DNA of 64,000 bases from a virus, in the IMG/VR virus record IMGVR_UViG_3300000553_000014, positions 1 through 64,000 of that record; one strand, given 5' to 3'. Of this stretch, positions 33,102 to 42,716 are shown one piece after another. The notes below the pieces were generated by a model. The model was not told the origin of the DNA, did no database searches, and worked only from the letters and a program-made list of their open reading frames with translations. Both the position numbers and the translations under genes were made by a program. Each line of letters opens with the position of its first letter. Position 1 is the stretch's first letter.

Positions 33102-35747
33102 ATGTTAATCGAAAATAAATTATTAAAATACTTTAAAGGTGATGAACTTGCATCTTTTGTTTGGGAAAGTAAATATAAGTTTAAAGATGAACAAACACCA
33201 AATGATATGTTTATTCGTCATGCTACTGAAATTGGACAAACAGAAATAAAAAGAATATCAAAATTATTACCAAAAAAATTAAATAAATTTCAAAAATTAT
33301 TTATAAAACAAAATGAAATAAAATTTGATTTATTATCTGATTATGGTAAAAGAAAATATCATTCATTAGTACAATTACATAAAAATCCTGAATTAATTTT
33401 AGATGTTTTTGTTAAATTATGTAATTATTCTAATATTGTTTTAGCTGGTTCTTTTTTACAAGGAATTGGAAGACATGAATTTTATTCTTCATTATCAAAT
33501 TGTTTTGTTCTTGGACAACCTTATGATTCTTATTCAGGAATAAATGAAAAAGGAAAAGAAATTACTGAAGTAATGAAACGTCGTGGAGGTGCGGGATTAG
33601 ATTTATCAACTATAAGACCTGCAGGGTCAGCAGTTCATAATCAATCAACTCTATCTTCAGGTGTTGTTTTATTTGCTGAAGGATATTCATCAAAAACAAA
33701 AGAAGTTGCACAATATGGCAGAAGAGGAGCTTTAATGCTTACATTAAGTATTAAACATCCTGATTCTGTTGCTTTTGCAAAAGAAAAACAAGATTTATCA
33801 AAAATAACAGGAGCAAATATTTCATTAAAAATGCCTAACGATTTTATGTTAGCTGTTAAAAATGATGAAGATTATTTTCAATGTTTTCCAATTAATAAAG
33901 AAACATATAAATTAAGATTTGAAGATTTTGAATATAATAAATTAATTGAAATAAAAACTTTAAAATATACTGAAAATATAATTAATTTTTTTAATTTACC
34001 ACAATATGTTAAAAAAGTAAAAGCACGAGATGTTTGGAAAGAAATTACTAAATGTGCCTGGACAACTGCTGAACCTGGACTTGTATTTGAAGATAACTGG
34101 ATTACTTATGGATTAGATGGAATTTACGAACAATATCGACCTATTTCAACTAATCCATGTTCAGAAATACCTATGCAAGCTTATGATGCTTGTCGATTAT
34201 TATCCAAAAATTTATATTCATTAATATCAGAACCATTTACAGAAAATGCTTCAATTGATTATGTTCAAGCATATAATATGTTTTATGAACAATTAGTAAT
34301 TGGAGATATTCTTATTGATTTAGAAATGGAATATATTGATAGAATTATTAATAAAATTAAAAATGGTAAAGACCCTCAAGAATTAAAAGATTTTGAAACT
34401 GGAGTTTGGGAAAAAATAAAAACAACTGCTTTAAAAGGAAGACGTTGTGGAGCTGGTTTTATAGGTTTAGGTGATATGCTTGCAGCAATTAATGAAAATT
34501 ATTATTCTCCTGAAATAATAACAAAATTATTTAAAATTAAAATGCAAGCTGAACTTGATGCAACAATTGATTTATCAATTCTTTATGGTAGTTTTGATGG
34601 ATTTGATTCAAAATTAGAAAGTTCATGTCCAACAGAAATGTTGAAAATGATTAAAAAAGAATTTCCTCATCAATTTGAAAAAATGATGAAATATGGTAGA
34701 CGAAATGTTTCATGGTCAACCGCAGCTCCAACAGGGTCATTATCAATACAAACTCAAACAACTTCGGGAATTGAACCATTATTTTTAGCATATTATATGC
34801 GAAGAAAAAAATGTATTGACCCTTCTGAACGAATTGATTATGTTGACCCTGCAGATGGTCAAAAGTTTACCGAATATCCCGTTTTACATCCAAAATTTGT
34901 GGAATGGTTTAAAATTGCATTAAAATTTGACCGTCAAAAAGTTGAAAGTTTTACAAAAGCTGACCTTGATTATTTTTTCAAAAAATCTCCTTGGTATGGG
35001 AATTGCGCTAATGATTTGAATTGGGAGCAAAGAGTTGAAATTCAATCAATTGTTCAAAAATATACAACACATGCAATTTCTTCAACAATAAATTTACCAA
35101 AAGATTGTAGTATTGATTTAATTGGAGATATTTACATGAAAAGTTGGGAAAGTGGTTTAAAAGGAAATACAGTTTATCGTGAAGGTTCTCGTGGTGGAAT
35201 TTTAGTAAATAATAATGATAAAATTCCAACAAAATTTGAAGCAAGACATGCTCCAAAACGTCCAAGAACATTACCAGCAATTTATCATACATTAAAATAT
35301 AGAAATAAAACTTATTCAGTTGTTATTGGATTTTTTAATGGATTTCCACATGAAGTTTTTGTTATTTCAGGTTTGGATAATTTACCTCAAAATTTTGATG
35401 AAAATGATACAATTAAAGGTTATATTAATAAAGAAGCAAAAGATTGGTATAATTTTGAATCTGAAACATTCTTATTAAAAGATATTTCAGCAATTGAAAA
35501 AGATGAAAAACTTGTATCATTAATGTTATCAGGATTATTACGTCATGGAGCTCCTTTAAAATATGTGATTAAAACTTTAAATAAAACAAATCCAATTGCT
35601 GGAAGTTTTACACATAAATTGATTAAAATAATTTCAAAATATTTAGTTGATATAAATACAGGTGATTTATGTCCTGAATGTCAAACTGAATTAAAACATG
35701 AAAACGGATGTATTTCGTGTCCAGCTTGTGGTTGGTCTAAATGTTAA
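33102..35747 (+). CDS. nrdJ: Class II (B12-dependent) ribonucleotide reductase
   Basis: 881 residues, reducing ribonucleotides to deoxyribonucleotides with adenosylcobalamin. Landmarks are RRGGAGLDLSTIRPAGSAVH near 159, STNPCSEIPM near 349 (active-site Cys and Glu), AAPTGSLSIQTQTTSGIEP near 541, and the C-terminal zinc end CPEC...CPACGW, which is typical of NrdJ. One gene does the whole reaction and needs no oxygen or radical-generating partner, so it suits an anaerobic or B12-supplied host. It follows the small membrane gene by 17 bp and ends at a composite terminator-promoter. It acts together with ThyA, the HD hydrolase and the deaminase fusion in nucleotide supply. Confidence 0.95.
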   Translation: MLIENKLLKYFKGDELASFVWESKYKFKDEQTPNDMFIRHATEIGQTEIKRISKLLPKKLNKFQKLFIKQNEIKFDLLSDYGKRKYHSLVQLHKNPELILDVFVKLCNYSNIVLAGSFLQGIGRHEFYSSLSNCFVLGQPYDSYSGINEKGKEITEVMKRRGGAGLDLSTIRPAGSAVHNQSTLSSGVVLFAEGYSSKTKEVAQYGRRGALMLTLSIKHPDSVAFAKEKQDLSKITGANISLKMPNDFMLAVKNDEDYFQCFPINKETYKLRFEDFEYNKLIEIKTLKYTENIINFFNLPQYVKKVKARDVWKEITKCAWTTAEPGLVFEDNWITYGLDGIYEQYRPISTNPCSEIPMQAYDACRLLSKNLYSLISEPFTENASIDYVQAYNMFYEQLVIGDILIDLEMEYIDRIINKIKNGKDPQELKDFETGVWEKIKTTALKGRRCGAGFIGLGDMLAAINENYYSPEIITKLFKIKMQAELDATIDLSILYGSFDGFDSKLESSCPTEMLKMIKKEFPHQFEKMMKYGRRNVSWSTAAPTGSLSIQTQTTSGIEPLFLAYYMRRKKCIDPSERIDYVDPADGQKFTEYPVLHPKFVEWFKIALKFDRQKVESFTKADLDYFFKKSPWYGNCANDLNWEQRVEIQSIVQKYTTHAISSTINLPKDCSIDLIGDIYMKSWESGLKGNTVYREGSRGGILVNNNDKIPTKFEARHAPKRPRTLPAIYHTLKYRNKTYSVVIGFFNGFPHEVFVISGLDNLPQNFDENDTIKGYINKEAKDWYNFESETFLLKDISAIEKDEKLVSLMLSGLLRHGAPLKYVIKTLNKTNPIAGSFTHKLIKIISKYLVDINTGDLCPECQTELKHENGCISCPACGWSKC

Positions 35748-35764
35748 AATAATTAAAATCAAAT

Positions 35765-35808
35765 AAAATGAGCAATTAAATCATAAAACATTTGATTGCT
35801 CATTTTTA
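35765..35808 (+). terminator. Terminator, 3' arm shared with promoter box
   Basis: AAAATGAGCAAT (35765) pairs with ATTGCTCATTTT (35795-35806), followed by T-rich sequence. The 3' arm is the upstream box of the promoter at 35820. Confidence 0.8.
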
Positions 35809-35826
35809 TTTTATTTTATGGATATA
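35792..35826 (+). promoter_or_regulatory. Phage promoter motif
   Basis: TTGATTGCTCATTTTTATTT then TATTTTATGGATATAAATAA, GGATATA at 35820-35826. First gene starts 27 bp later. Confidence 0.85.
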
Positions 35827-35853
35827 AATAATATTAATAAATAATTATCAATA

Positions 35854-36309
35854 ATGGAACAAAATAAAGAAAATTACGAAGATAAATTGTTTGAACAAAG
35901 AAAAAATGAACAATTAAGTTTAAAATTTGATAAATCAATATTAGCACGAATGTATAATAATGATATTGATTTATTTAGGGAAATGTGTATTGAAAGAAAA
36001 GAAAAAAATTTAGGATTTAAAGATACTTCAGAAACAAATCTTAAAAAAGCATTATTTGCTATTTATGAAAATACGGGAGGTGGTGGTTTATCTAATAAAG
36101 ATTCTAAATACCCAGAAGAACGTATTATGTATTATATTGAACAAGCTTTAGAAGAATTTAAACCAATAAAAATTTGGAAAATTCCTATTATTGCAAGTAA
36201 TGAAAGCGTATCAGGAAAAGTTTTTGAATTAAAAGAAAATTCTGAAATATATAATATAATATTTGAACTCAATAATGGAATAATTCCAAACAAAATTAAA
36301 TTTTTATAA
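35854..36309 (+). CDS. Hypothetical protein (151 aa)
   Basis: Soluble, helical N-terminus (FDKSILARMYNNDIDLFREM), a glycine-rich loop NTGGGGLSNKDSK near 75, then a strand-rich end. The G-rich loop is not a Walker motif. First gene of the lysis-like operon. Function unknown. Confidence 0.75.
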   Translation: MEQNKENYEDKLFEQRKNEQLSLKFDKSILARMYNNDIDLFREMCIERKEKNLGFKDTSETNLKKALFAIYENTGGGGLSNKDSKYPEERIMYYIEQALEEFKPIKIWKIPIIASNESVSGKVFELKENSEIYNIIFELNNGIIPNKIKFL

Positions 36310-36310
36310 T

Positions 36311-37093
36311 ATGGGACTAAGAAAAATACTTCAAAATTTTATATTTGGTAAAAATTTGACAAAAAATTTAGAACAAAAATTAAATCAAATAAATAATACA
36401 ATTCCAACAATTTCTGGTTTAGATGTTGAACAAATATTTTTATTTGATTTTAAAAATTATGCTTCACAGTATAATACTGGATTTGGTAATCAAGTTGTTA
36501 TTGGTAATGGAATAAATCCAGGACATGGAAATGAAGATTCTGATAATTCTCCAGATACTGATAATAAAAAATATGTTAAATTAAAAGTAAAACCTATTGA
36601 TGTTTTAAATCAATTAGAGACTATTCCAACACCTTTTGATTTAATGTTATTAGATGAAAAAATTGAAATTCTTAAAGAAAAAGAAAAATTAATTATTCAA
36701 CATTATTCTAAACGTGAAATTAACGCATTAATAATTCGTTTAGAAAATCGTAAAAAATATTCGGAATATAAAGAATTTTTTGAAAAATTTCAAAATACAA
36801 CTGATGAAAAAATTGATATTTTATTAGATAAATATGAATTAGTTATGAAAACTTCAGATATTTTTATTCCTGAATTTCCAACTGAAGCAATAAAAATAAT
36901 GACCGAATATACTGAAAAAACTATTGCAATAACAACAAAAAAACCAGTTTTTTATGTTATAGCTGAAAATTCAAAATTTCAAAAAGCTTATAAACAAAGA
37001 GACCCAATATTATTAGCTCAAAGTCCATTTGGATTTTATTGGCAAATACTTGGAGCTTGGGATAAAGAAATGTTAATATTATCTGAACTTTAA
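36311..37093 (+). CDS. Conserved phage protein (260 aa)
   Basis: The N-terminal part is helical with a Gly/Asn/Asp-rich linker near 60-85; the middle is an extended helical region with charged residues; the C-terminus has KPVFYVIAENSKF and RDPILLAQSPFGFYWQILGA, a stretch I recall from other phage proteins of unknown function. No catalytic motif. It starts 1 bp after the previous stop. Confidence 0.75.
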   Translation: MGLRKILQNFIFGKNLTKNLEQKLNQINNTIPTISGLDVEQIFLFDFKNYASQYNTGFGNQVVIGNGINPGHGNEDSDNSPDTDNKKYVKLKVKPIDVLNQLETIPTPFDLMLLDEKIEILKEKEKLIIQHYSKREINALIIRLENRKKYSEYKEFFEKFQNTTDEKIDILLDKYELVMKTSDIFIPEFPTEAIKIMTEYTEKTIAITTKKPVFYVIAENSKFQKAYKQRDPILLAQSPFGFYWQILGAWDKEMLILSEL

Positions 37094-37097
37094 AATT

Positions 37098-37643
37098 ATG
37101 GAAAATTTATTACAAATATTAAAAATTTGGTTTACACAACCAATAGTTTTAATAATAATGATTACATTTTTATTTTGGATATTAATAATAACATTATTAT
37201 TTTGGTTTTTAAAAAATTATGTTACAACACATATAAATTATCTTAATTCTTTGTCAAATGCGACTACAAAGCAATTAAGTTCAGAAATTTCAAAGTCGCA
37301 AAGATATGGTTTAATTAATAATATTAAATTTATGAAAAAATTTTTTCAAAAAATTCTTTTAATTATAACAATTGGAGTTCTTTTTGGTGGAATAACTATC
37401 CTTTGTTTAAGATACCAAGATAACGGTAAAAAAATAACAATCCAAACTCAACAAAAAACTTTGGATTCGCTTGCAAATGTTATTCGATTTAAAGACAATC
37501 AACCAAAAACATTTACAAATGACAGTTTGCTTATAAGTATTAAACAAAATAATATTGATTGTCAAGAGTTAATTAAAACTCAATTATTAATAATGAAAAA
37601 TTTAGATAGAAGAATTAGAATATTGGAGGATTATGAATATTAA
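37098..37643 (+). CDS. Membrane protein, possible holin/spanin component
   Basis: 181 residues with two transmembrane segments (about 15-40 and 87-106) separated by a polar loop, then a long charged, coiled-coil-like tail (QQKTLDSLANVIRF). It stands directly before a predicted murein-degrading enzyme and a terminator, a place where holins and spanins are found. The shape is larger than most holins, so the role is an inference. Confidence 0.6.
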   Translation: MENLLQILKIWFTQPIVLIIMITFLFWILIITLLFWFLKNYVTTHINYLNSLSNATTKQLSSEISKSQRYGLINNIKFMKKFFQKILLIITIGVLFGGITILCLRYQDNGKKITIQTQQKTLDSLANVIRFKDNQPKTFTNDSLLISIKQNNIDCQELIKTQLLIMKNLDRRIRILEDYEY

Positions 37644-37657
37644 CTAAAAATTAAATT

Positions 37658-38185
37658 ATGTCAAATTATAAATTACTTGTATTTTTTATAATAGTTGTTA
37701 TATTATTATTTGTTAATTTTGAACTTAACAAATCAGCAAAAAATACTGAATTAAAAAAGTCTGAAATTATTAAAGAAAAAACTGATTGGGATTATTTGCA
37801 AGATGCAATAATTTATACTGAAAGTCATGGAATTGATACAATAAAAGGGGAATGTCATAGTTTGGGGTGTTTGCAAATAACTCCAATTTATGTAAAACAA
37901 GTAAATATTATTTCAGGAGCTCATTATACTTTAGATGATAGAAAAAGTAGAAAAAAATCTATTGAAATGTTTGAGATTTTACAAAATCATTATAATCCTG
38001 AAAAAAATTTATTAAAAGCACTTTATTATCATAATCCTAATTATCCTAAAAAATATGAACAAAAAATATTTAGGAAAATAAATGAATTAAAATTTCAGGA
38101 TAAATGTATTAAATGGGAAAAATATAAAGATTATTATTTTCCGAAATTTAAACCAAAAGATACATGTTTTATATTTCATATTTAA
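37658..38185 (+). CDS. Membrane-anchored lytic transglycosylase-like protein (endolysin candidate)
   Basis: 175 residues. An N-terminal hydrophobic segment (about 5-23) is a signal anchor. The domain after it has AIIYTESHGIDTI (catalytic Glu near 48) and SLGCLQITPIYVKQVN, the E-S...G..Q layout of SLT/lysozyme-like folds, and a later YHNPNY. It should cut peptidoglycan after reaching the periplasm. It is the last gene of its operon, ending at a terminator 1 bp on, with the two-pass membrane protein before it. Confidence 0.75.
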   Translation: MSNYKLLVFFIIVVILLFVNFELNKSAKNTELKKSEIIKEKTDWDYLQDAIIYTESHGIDTIKGECHSLGCLQITPIYVKQVNIISGAHYTLDDRKSRKKSIEMFEILQNHYNPEKNLLKALYYHNPNYPKKYEQKIFRKINELKFQDKCIKWEKYKDYYFPKFKPKDTCFIFHI

Positions 38186-38226
38186 AAAATGGGCAATCAA
38201 AATTAAATTGATTGCCCATTTTTTTT
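38184..38226 (+). terminator. Terminator, 3' arm shared with promoter box
   Basis: AAAAAATGGGCAATCAA (38184) pairs with TTGATTGCCCATTTTTT (38209-38225), loop of about 8 nt, then T-run. The 3' arm is also the upstream box of the promoter at 38236. Confidence 0.9.
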
Positions 38227-38242
38227 CATTTTTATGGATATA
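38208..38242 (+). promoter_or_regulatory. Phage promoter motif
   Basis: TTGATTGCCCATTTTTTTTC then ATTTTTATGGATATAAAAAT, GGATATA at 38236-38242. The deaminase fusion starts 33 bp later. Confidence 0.85.
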
Positions 38243-38275
38243 AAAATTAATATTAATAACTAATTCACAATAAAT

Positions 38276-39718
38276 ATGCACATTAATAAAGATTTAATTG
38301 AAAGAATAAAAATAACAGCTAAAAAATCATTAGCAAATAAAAGAAAAGTTGGAGCAGTTTTGATTGATGAAAATAAAGAAAATCCAGAAATTTTCGTTAT
38401 TTATTCTGATGGATATAATAGAATTAATGAAAAATTATTACCTTATCCAATTGAAAATTCTAAAAATATAACATTTGATTATGTTCTTCATGCTGAAGAA
38501 GATGCAATAATGAATTATGTAAGAACATTAAAAAATAATAATGTTGGAATACGAAATTTAGTTATGTATAATACATATTCTCCTTGTTATCAATGTTCAA
38601 AAATGATTGTTGAATTAGGAATTAAAAAAGTTGTTTATCTTGAAGAACATAAATCAAATTTTATAACTCCTTCAGTTGAAGAAGGTTATTCTCCAAAAGA
38701 ATTTTTAGAAAAATCTGGAGTTGAAGTAATTCATTATAAAGAAGAAGAAATTGAAACAAAAGAAGTTGAAACAAAAGAAATTGCAATAATTTATCATTCA
38801 AAAGATGCTGATGGGTTTATGTCTGCATTTTTATTACGAAATTATTATAATTTTGATGCTTGCAATATTACATTATTTCCATATTGTTATGAAAAAGAAG
38901 CTGAATGGATGTATGGAAATTTTGATATTTATTTGTTTGGAGATATAACACCAACTATAGAATGGTTAGAAAATAATGTTGAATTATTTAATTCACATAA
39001 AAAAATTATAAAAATTTATGACCATCATGAAACAAAATTTAATGAAATATTTAAAATAATTGATAAATATTCATTAGTTATTGATTATCATTTTTATCCT
39101 GATAAATCAGGAGCAAAAATTGTTTATAATTTTTTACATCCAAATCAAAAATTTAATGAAATAATTGATTTAATATCATTATATGATACATGGCAATTTG
39201 ATGCTAAAGATTTTGACCCTGAATTAAAAGAAAATGTAATTGCATTTGATTTACAATTAAAACAATTAAATAAATCAAATACTTATTGGGAATTTGCAAG
39301 TTTAATGAATCAATTAATTGATGAAGATGAAAAAAGAATAAATCAATTTGTTATTGATTCAATTAAAAAAGGTAAAAAATTATTATCTGAAATGCAAATT
39401 GAAATTCAAAAAATAATAAATTCCGGAATTTATAATGAAACAGGATTATTTATTTATTTTGGCAAACCTGAATATTTTATAACTGAAAAAATATATCAAC
39501 AATATCCTGAAACTAAATTTATTATAGCTATGAATAATAAATTAAATGAAGATAAAATATCATTTAGTGTACGTTCTAAAAAATATAATTGTGTAGATTT
39601 TGTAAGGCGATATTCAAAAGATGGAGGAGGTCATTTAGGAGCTGCTGGATTCAATGTAGAAATGTCAGAAGGTTATCGAATAATAGAAAGTTTAAAAATT
39701 TTAACATTAAATAATTAA
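38276..39718 (+). CDS. Deaminase-DHH phosphoesterase fusion
   Basis: 480 residues. Residues 1-155 are a cytidine/dCMP deaminase fold: VLHAEEDAIMNYV (H-A-E near 72) and SPCYQCSKMI (P-C-x2-C near 103) hold the zinc and catalytic Glu. A short repetitive acidic linker (IETKEVETKE) joins residues 170-480, a DHH phosphoesterase: YHSKDADGFMSAFL (D-x-D near 177), IYDHHETKF (DHH near 249), LYDTWQFD near 300 and the DHHA1-type GGGHLGAAGF near 451. So it should both deaminate a cytosine nucleotide and cleave a short oligonucleotide or cyclic nucleotide. I know of the parts separately but not this pairing. First gene after a promoter. Confidence 0.85.
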   Translation: MHINKDLIERIKITAKKSLANKRKVGAVLIDENKENPEIFVIYSDGYNRINEKLLPYPIENSKNITFDYVLHAEEDAIMNYVRTLKNNNVGIRNLVMYNTYSPCYQCSKMIVELGIKKVVYLEEHKSNFITPSVEEGYSPKEFLEKSGVEVIHYKEEEIETKEVETKEIAIIYHSKDADGFMSAFLLRNYYNFDACNITLFPYCYEKEAEWMYGNFDIYLFGDITPTIEWLENNVELFNSHKKIIKIYDHHETKFNEIFKIIDKYSLVIDYHFYPDKSGAKIVYNFLHPNQKFNEIIDLISLYDTWQFDAKDFDPELKENVIAFDLQLKQLNKSNTYWEFASLMNQLIDEDEKRINQFVIDSIKKGKKLLSEMQIEIQKIINSGIYNETGLFIYFGKPEYFITEKIYQQYPETKFIIAMNNKLNEDKISFSVRSKKYNCVDFVRRYSKDGGGHLGAAGFNVEMSEGYRIIESLKILTLNN

Positions 39719-39735
39719 CATATAATAAAAAAATA

Positions 39736-40551
39736 ATGACACAAAACAATCAAGACAATCAAAAAGAATTTAAAAAATTTGACAGAATAGTTAAATTAGA
39801 TTTTTCAAAAATTTTAAAAGAAAAAAAATCGATTTTTGAACCAAATGTAAAAATGACACAAAAAGCTTATGATAAAATTTGTGAAATTTGGAACAAAGAT
39901 GAAAAATCTCGTAAATTTTTAAAACATATTATTTCAGCATTTTTTCCAATTAATAATTGGAATAAAGTAATGTTTAAAAAAGATACAGATATTATTAAAT
40001 GTGCAATTCTTAATCATGATTTGACAGGAATTTCAAATATATCTGAATCATTAGCTGGATATTCAATGAAAAAAATGTTTATAGATGCAAATTGTATTCT
40101 TGAAGGTGATGTAATAAATAATGAAAAGAAATCCAGACTTTATAAAAAAGAAGAACTTGATGAATTAAATTCATTAAGAAATTCATTACCAATTTCAATT
40201 CGTGAAGGGGATTTTGCATATATGTGTGAAAAATCCGATAAATTTATTTCAGGAGAAACTGCAATTGCATTACAACAATTTATTGAACTTCTAATTTTAA
40301 ATGGAGATAAAGAAATGACCAATATGATTAGAAAAATGCGAAATGAATCTATGAAAGATGAATGGAATAATGATTTAGATACAGAATTAAAAATAACTGC
40401 TCATGATTTTGAACAAAAACGTCAAAAAGAACAAAAACAAATTGCAAAAGAAATTTTAGAATCTAAAGCCCCGAAATTAAGTGATAATTTAAATACTTCA
40501 ACATTAAGTAAATTAGAAGAATTAAAATTAAAAATGCAAGAAAATGAATAA
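39736..40551 (+). CDS. Hypothetical protein (271 aa)
   Basis: Soluble, highly charged protein, helical throughout, with a Lys/Glu-rich C-terminal coil (EQKRQKEQKQIAKEIL). It contains HIISAFFPINNWNKVMF and YSMKKMFIDANCILEGD. No domain recognised. It overlaps the DNA ligase gene by 8 bp, so a replication-linked role is possible. Confidence 0.75.
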   Translation: MTQNNQDNQKEFKKFDRIVKLDFSKILKEKKSIFEPNVKMTQKAYDKICEIWNKDEKSRKFLKHIISAFFPINNWNKVMFKKDTDIIKCAILNHDLTGISNISESLAGYSMKKMFIDANCILEGDVINNEKKSRLYKKEELDELNSLRNSLPISIREGDFAYMCEKSDKFISGETAIALQQFIELLILNGDKEMTNMIRKMRNESMKDEWNNDLDTELKITAHDFEQKRQKEQKQIAKEILESKAPKLSDNLNTSTLSKLEELKLKMQENE

Positions 40552-42367
40552 TGATGAAAGAATGCAAAATATAATTGGTACACAAATGCTTGCTGATTAT
40601 GTTATTAAAGATTTAAATAAATGGGTTGAAGCTTCAAAAGAATATTATACTGGAGAAGCTATTATGTCTGACCCTGAATTTGATGAACTTCAAGAAAAAT
40701 TACTTAATTATAAAATTCCTGTAATAACAGAATTTATTCAATCAGGTATATATCGTAATGGAACAATTGAAGAAGTTACAGAATATACTCAGGAAATGAT
40801 TAGTCTTTTTAAAATTAAATATGCTGATAAATCATCGATTACAGATATTAAAAAATATTTAATTTTTGCTATTCAATCAAAAATTCCTTTATATTATGGA
40901 CCAAAATTTGATGGTGCTGCGTTAAAAATTGTATGGGAATTTTCTGAAAATATTGAAAGAATTATTCAAATTCAAAGTAGAGGTGGTTTAGATGTTACAA
41001 GATTATTTATTAATCATCCTCAAATTTTAGCAACAAAAAAATATCGTAAAAATATAATTTGTGGAGAACTTGTAATTAATAAAAGAATTTTTATTGAAGA
41101 ATATTCAGATGAATGGGAAAATCCAAGAAATTTTGTTGGTAAATTATTAAAACAAAAAACAATTGAACAATCTATTATTAATAATTTAAGTTTTATTCCT
41201 TGTACAGATGGAATAAATAAAATTAATGATAATGTTTGGAATATTTTAGAACTTCAAAATCTTTATAATCTTGAAAATATAATAAAAAATTATAAATCTG
41301 ATAATTTTCCTTTTTTATGTGATGGAATTGTTATAGCTTATGATACTGAAACTCGAATAATTAAAGATAATTATCCATTAAATATGGTTGCAATTAAATT
41401 TAAAGGTGCTCGAGTAAAAACAAAAGTTACTGGATTTGATTGGACTCAAAAGAAATCTGGAAAATTAACTCCAATGATTTTAGTTGAACATGTTCCTTTA
41501 GAAGGCATAACAATTACAAAAGCAAATGGTTATAATTATCAAAATGTTTTAGATAATCATATTGGTATTGGTTCAGAAATTGAAGTTGAAAAATCTGGAG
41601 ATATTATTCCTGTTGTTGCTAAAGTTTTATCTTATTCAAAAGAAATAAATTTACCAACTTGTGAATATATTAGAAGTGGTAAACATTTAATTGCAGTAAA
41701 TCTTGAAGAATCACGAAGATATAAATTTATTCTTGGATTAAAATTATTAAATATTGATGGTATTGGTGATACTCTTGCAGAAAAAATTGGAGAAATTGTT
41801 AATTTTGATATTATTAATTTATTTGATAATAAACATAAACCAGCAATTTTCCAAACTTTGGGTGGTGGAGCAAATTGGTTAAAATTTTGCGAATTTTATA
41901 ATATTAAATCTTTATATCTTGACCAACTTATTGCAATACTTCAATTTAATGGAGTTGGACCTATTTTAGCTAAAAAAATAGCATTATTAATTACAAAAAA
42001 ATCTAACGATACTTCAAATATGTCTTCAGATATAATATCAAATGTTTGTCGAGGTGAAGGGTTTAAAAAAATTACTGATTCAATTGAAAAATTAAAATCT
42101 GTTAATATTAAGGTTTTAACTCCAATTGAAATTAATGAAGATACTATTACTTTTGAAATGACAGGAAATCCTCCAAATATGACAAAAGAAGATTTTGTTA
42201 AAAAATTAAAAGAAAGATTTCCAAATTCAATTTATGAAGCTCTCAAAAAAGATACAAAATATTTATTTTGTGATAATTTAACATCAAATACATCAAAATG
42301 TAATAAGGCTCGAAAATATAATATTAAAACTATATTATATTCAGATGCTTTAAATGGAAAATTTTAA
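40544..42367 (+). CDS. ligA: NAD-dependent DNA ligase
   Basis: 607 residues. It seals nicks with NAD+. An N-terminal Ia-like helix pair (YYTGEAIMSDPEFDEL) comes first. The adenylated lysine is in GPKFDGAALK (K-x-D-G near 121), followed by GELVINKRIF, CDGIVIAYDT near 259, AIKFKGARVKTK near 283, an OB fold (ITKANGYNYQNVLDNHIGIG), helix-hairpin-helix segments (NIDGIGDTLAEKIG, FNGVGPILAKKI) and a C-terminal BRCT-like end (FEMTGNPPNMTKEDFVKKL). The zinc-binding four cysteines normally found after the OB fold are largely missing (one Cys in LPTCEYIR). It overlaps neighbours at both ends. Confidence 0.92.
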   Translation: MNNDERMQNIIGTQMLADYVIKDLNKWVEASKEYYTGEAIMSDPEFDELQEKLLNYKIPVITEFIQSGIYRNGTIEEVTEYTQEMISLFKIKYADKSSITDIKKYLIFAIQSKIPLYYGPKFDGAALKIVWEFSENIERIIQIQSRGGLDVTRLFINHPQILATKKYRKNIICGELVINKRIFIEEYSDEWENPRNFVGKLLKQKTIEQSIINNLSFIPCTDGINKINDNVWNILELQNLYNLENIIKNYKSDNFPFLCDGIVIAYDTETRIIKDNYPLNMVAIKFKGARVKTKVTGFDWTQKKSGKLTPMILVEHVPLEGITITKANGYNYQNVLDNHIGIGSEIEVEKSGDIIPVVAKVLSYSKEINLPTCEYIRSGKHLIAVNLEESRRYKFILGLKLLNIDGIGDTLAEKIGEIVNFDIINLFDNKHKPAIFQTLGGGANWLKFCEFYNIKSLYLDQLIAILQFNGVGPILAKKIALLITKKSNDTSNMSSDIISNVCRGEGFKKITDSIEKLKSVNIKVLTPIEINEDTITFEMTGNPPNMTKEDFVKKLKERFPNSIYEALKKDTKYLFCDNLTSNTSKCNKARKYNIKTILYSDALNGKF

Positions 42368-42704
42368 TATTATGTTAAAACAAAAATTTAAATTTGAATT
42401 AAATGTTTGGGTTACTTTTGAATTAAACAATATTACATGTATAGGTAGAACATTAATTCTTAACCTAAATGGAATTGATACAGAAATGATTGGAGCAGTT
42501 GATTCAGCTGGAATGGTTGGACACATGAAATTTACAGATGTAACAAATATTAAAAAATTAACAATTTTAAAAGAAACTGATGGAGATAGAAAATATAGAG
42601 AAGTTCAAAAAGAAGCACAAAAACTTGATGAAAATTATGATGAACATAGTGCAAAAGTATTAGATTTATTTTTAATTTTTAATAAAGATAAATTAGAAGC
42701 GTAA
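42354..42704 (+). CDS. Hypothetical protein (116 aa)
   Basis: Starts inside the end of the ligase gene. Beta-rich (KFKFELNVWVTFELNNITCI) followed by a charged helix (RKYREVQKEAQKLDE). An ATG 18 bp further in is also possible. Function unknown; last gene of the ligase operon. Confidence 0.7.
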   Translation: MENFNIMLKQKFKFELNVWVTFELNNITCIGRTLILNLNGIDTEMIGAVDSAGMVGHMKFTDVTNIKKLTILKETDGDRKYREVQKEAQKLDENYDEHSAKVLDLFLIFNKDKLEA

Positions 42705-42716
42705 TTCAAATTTTAT

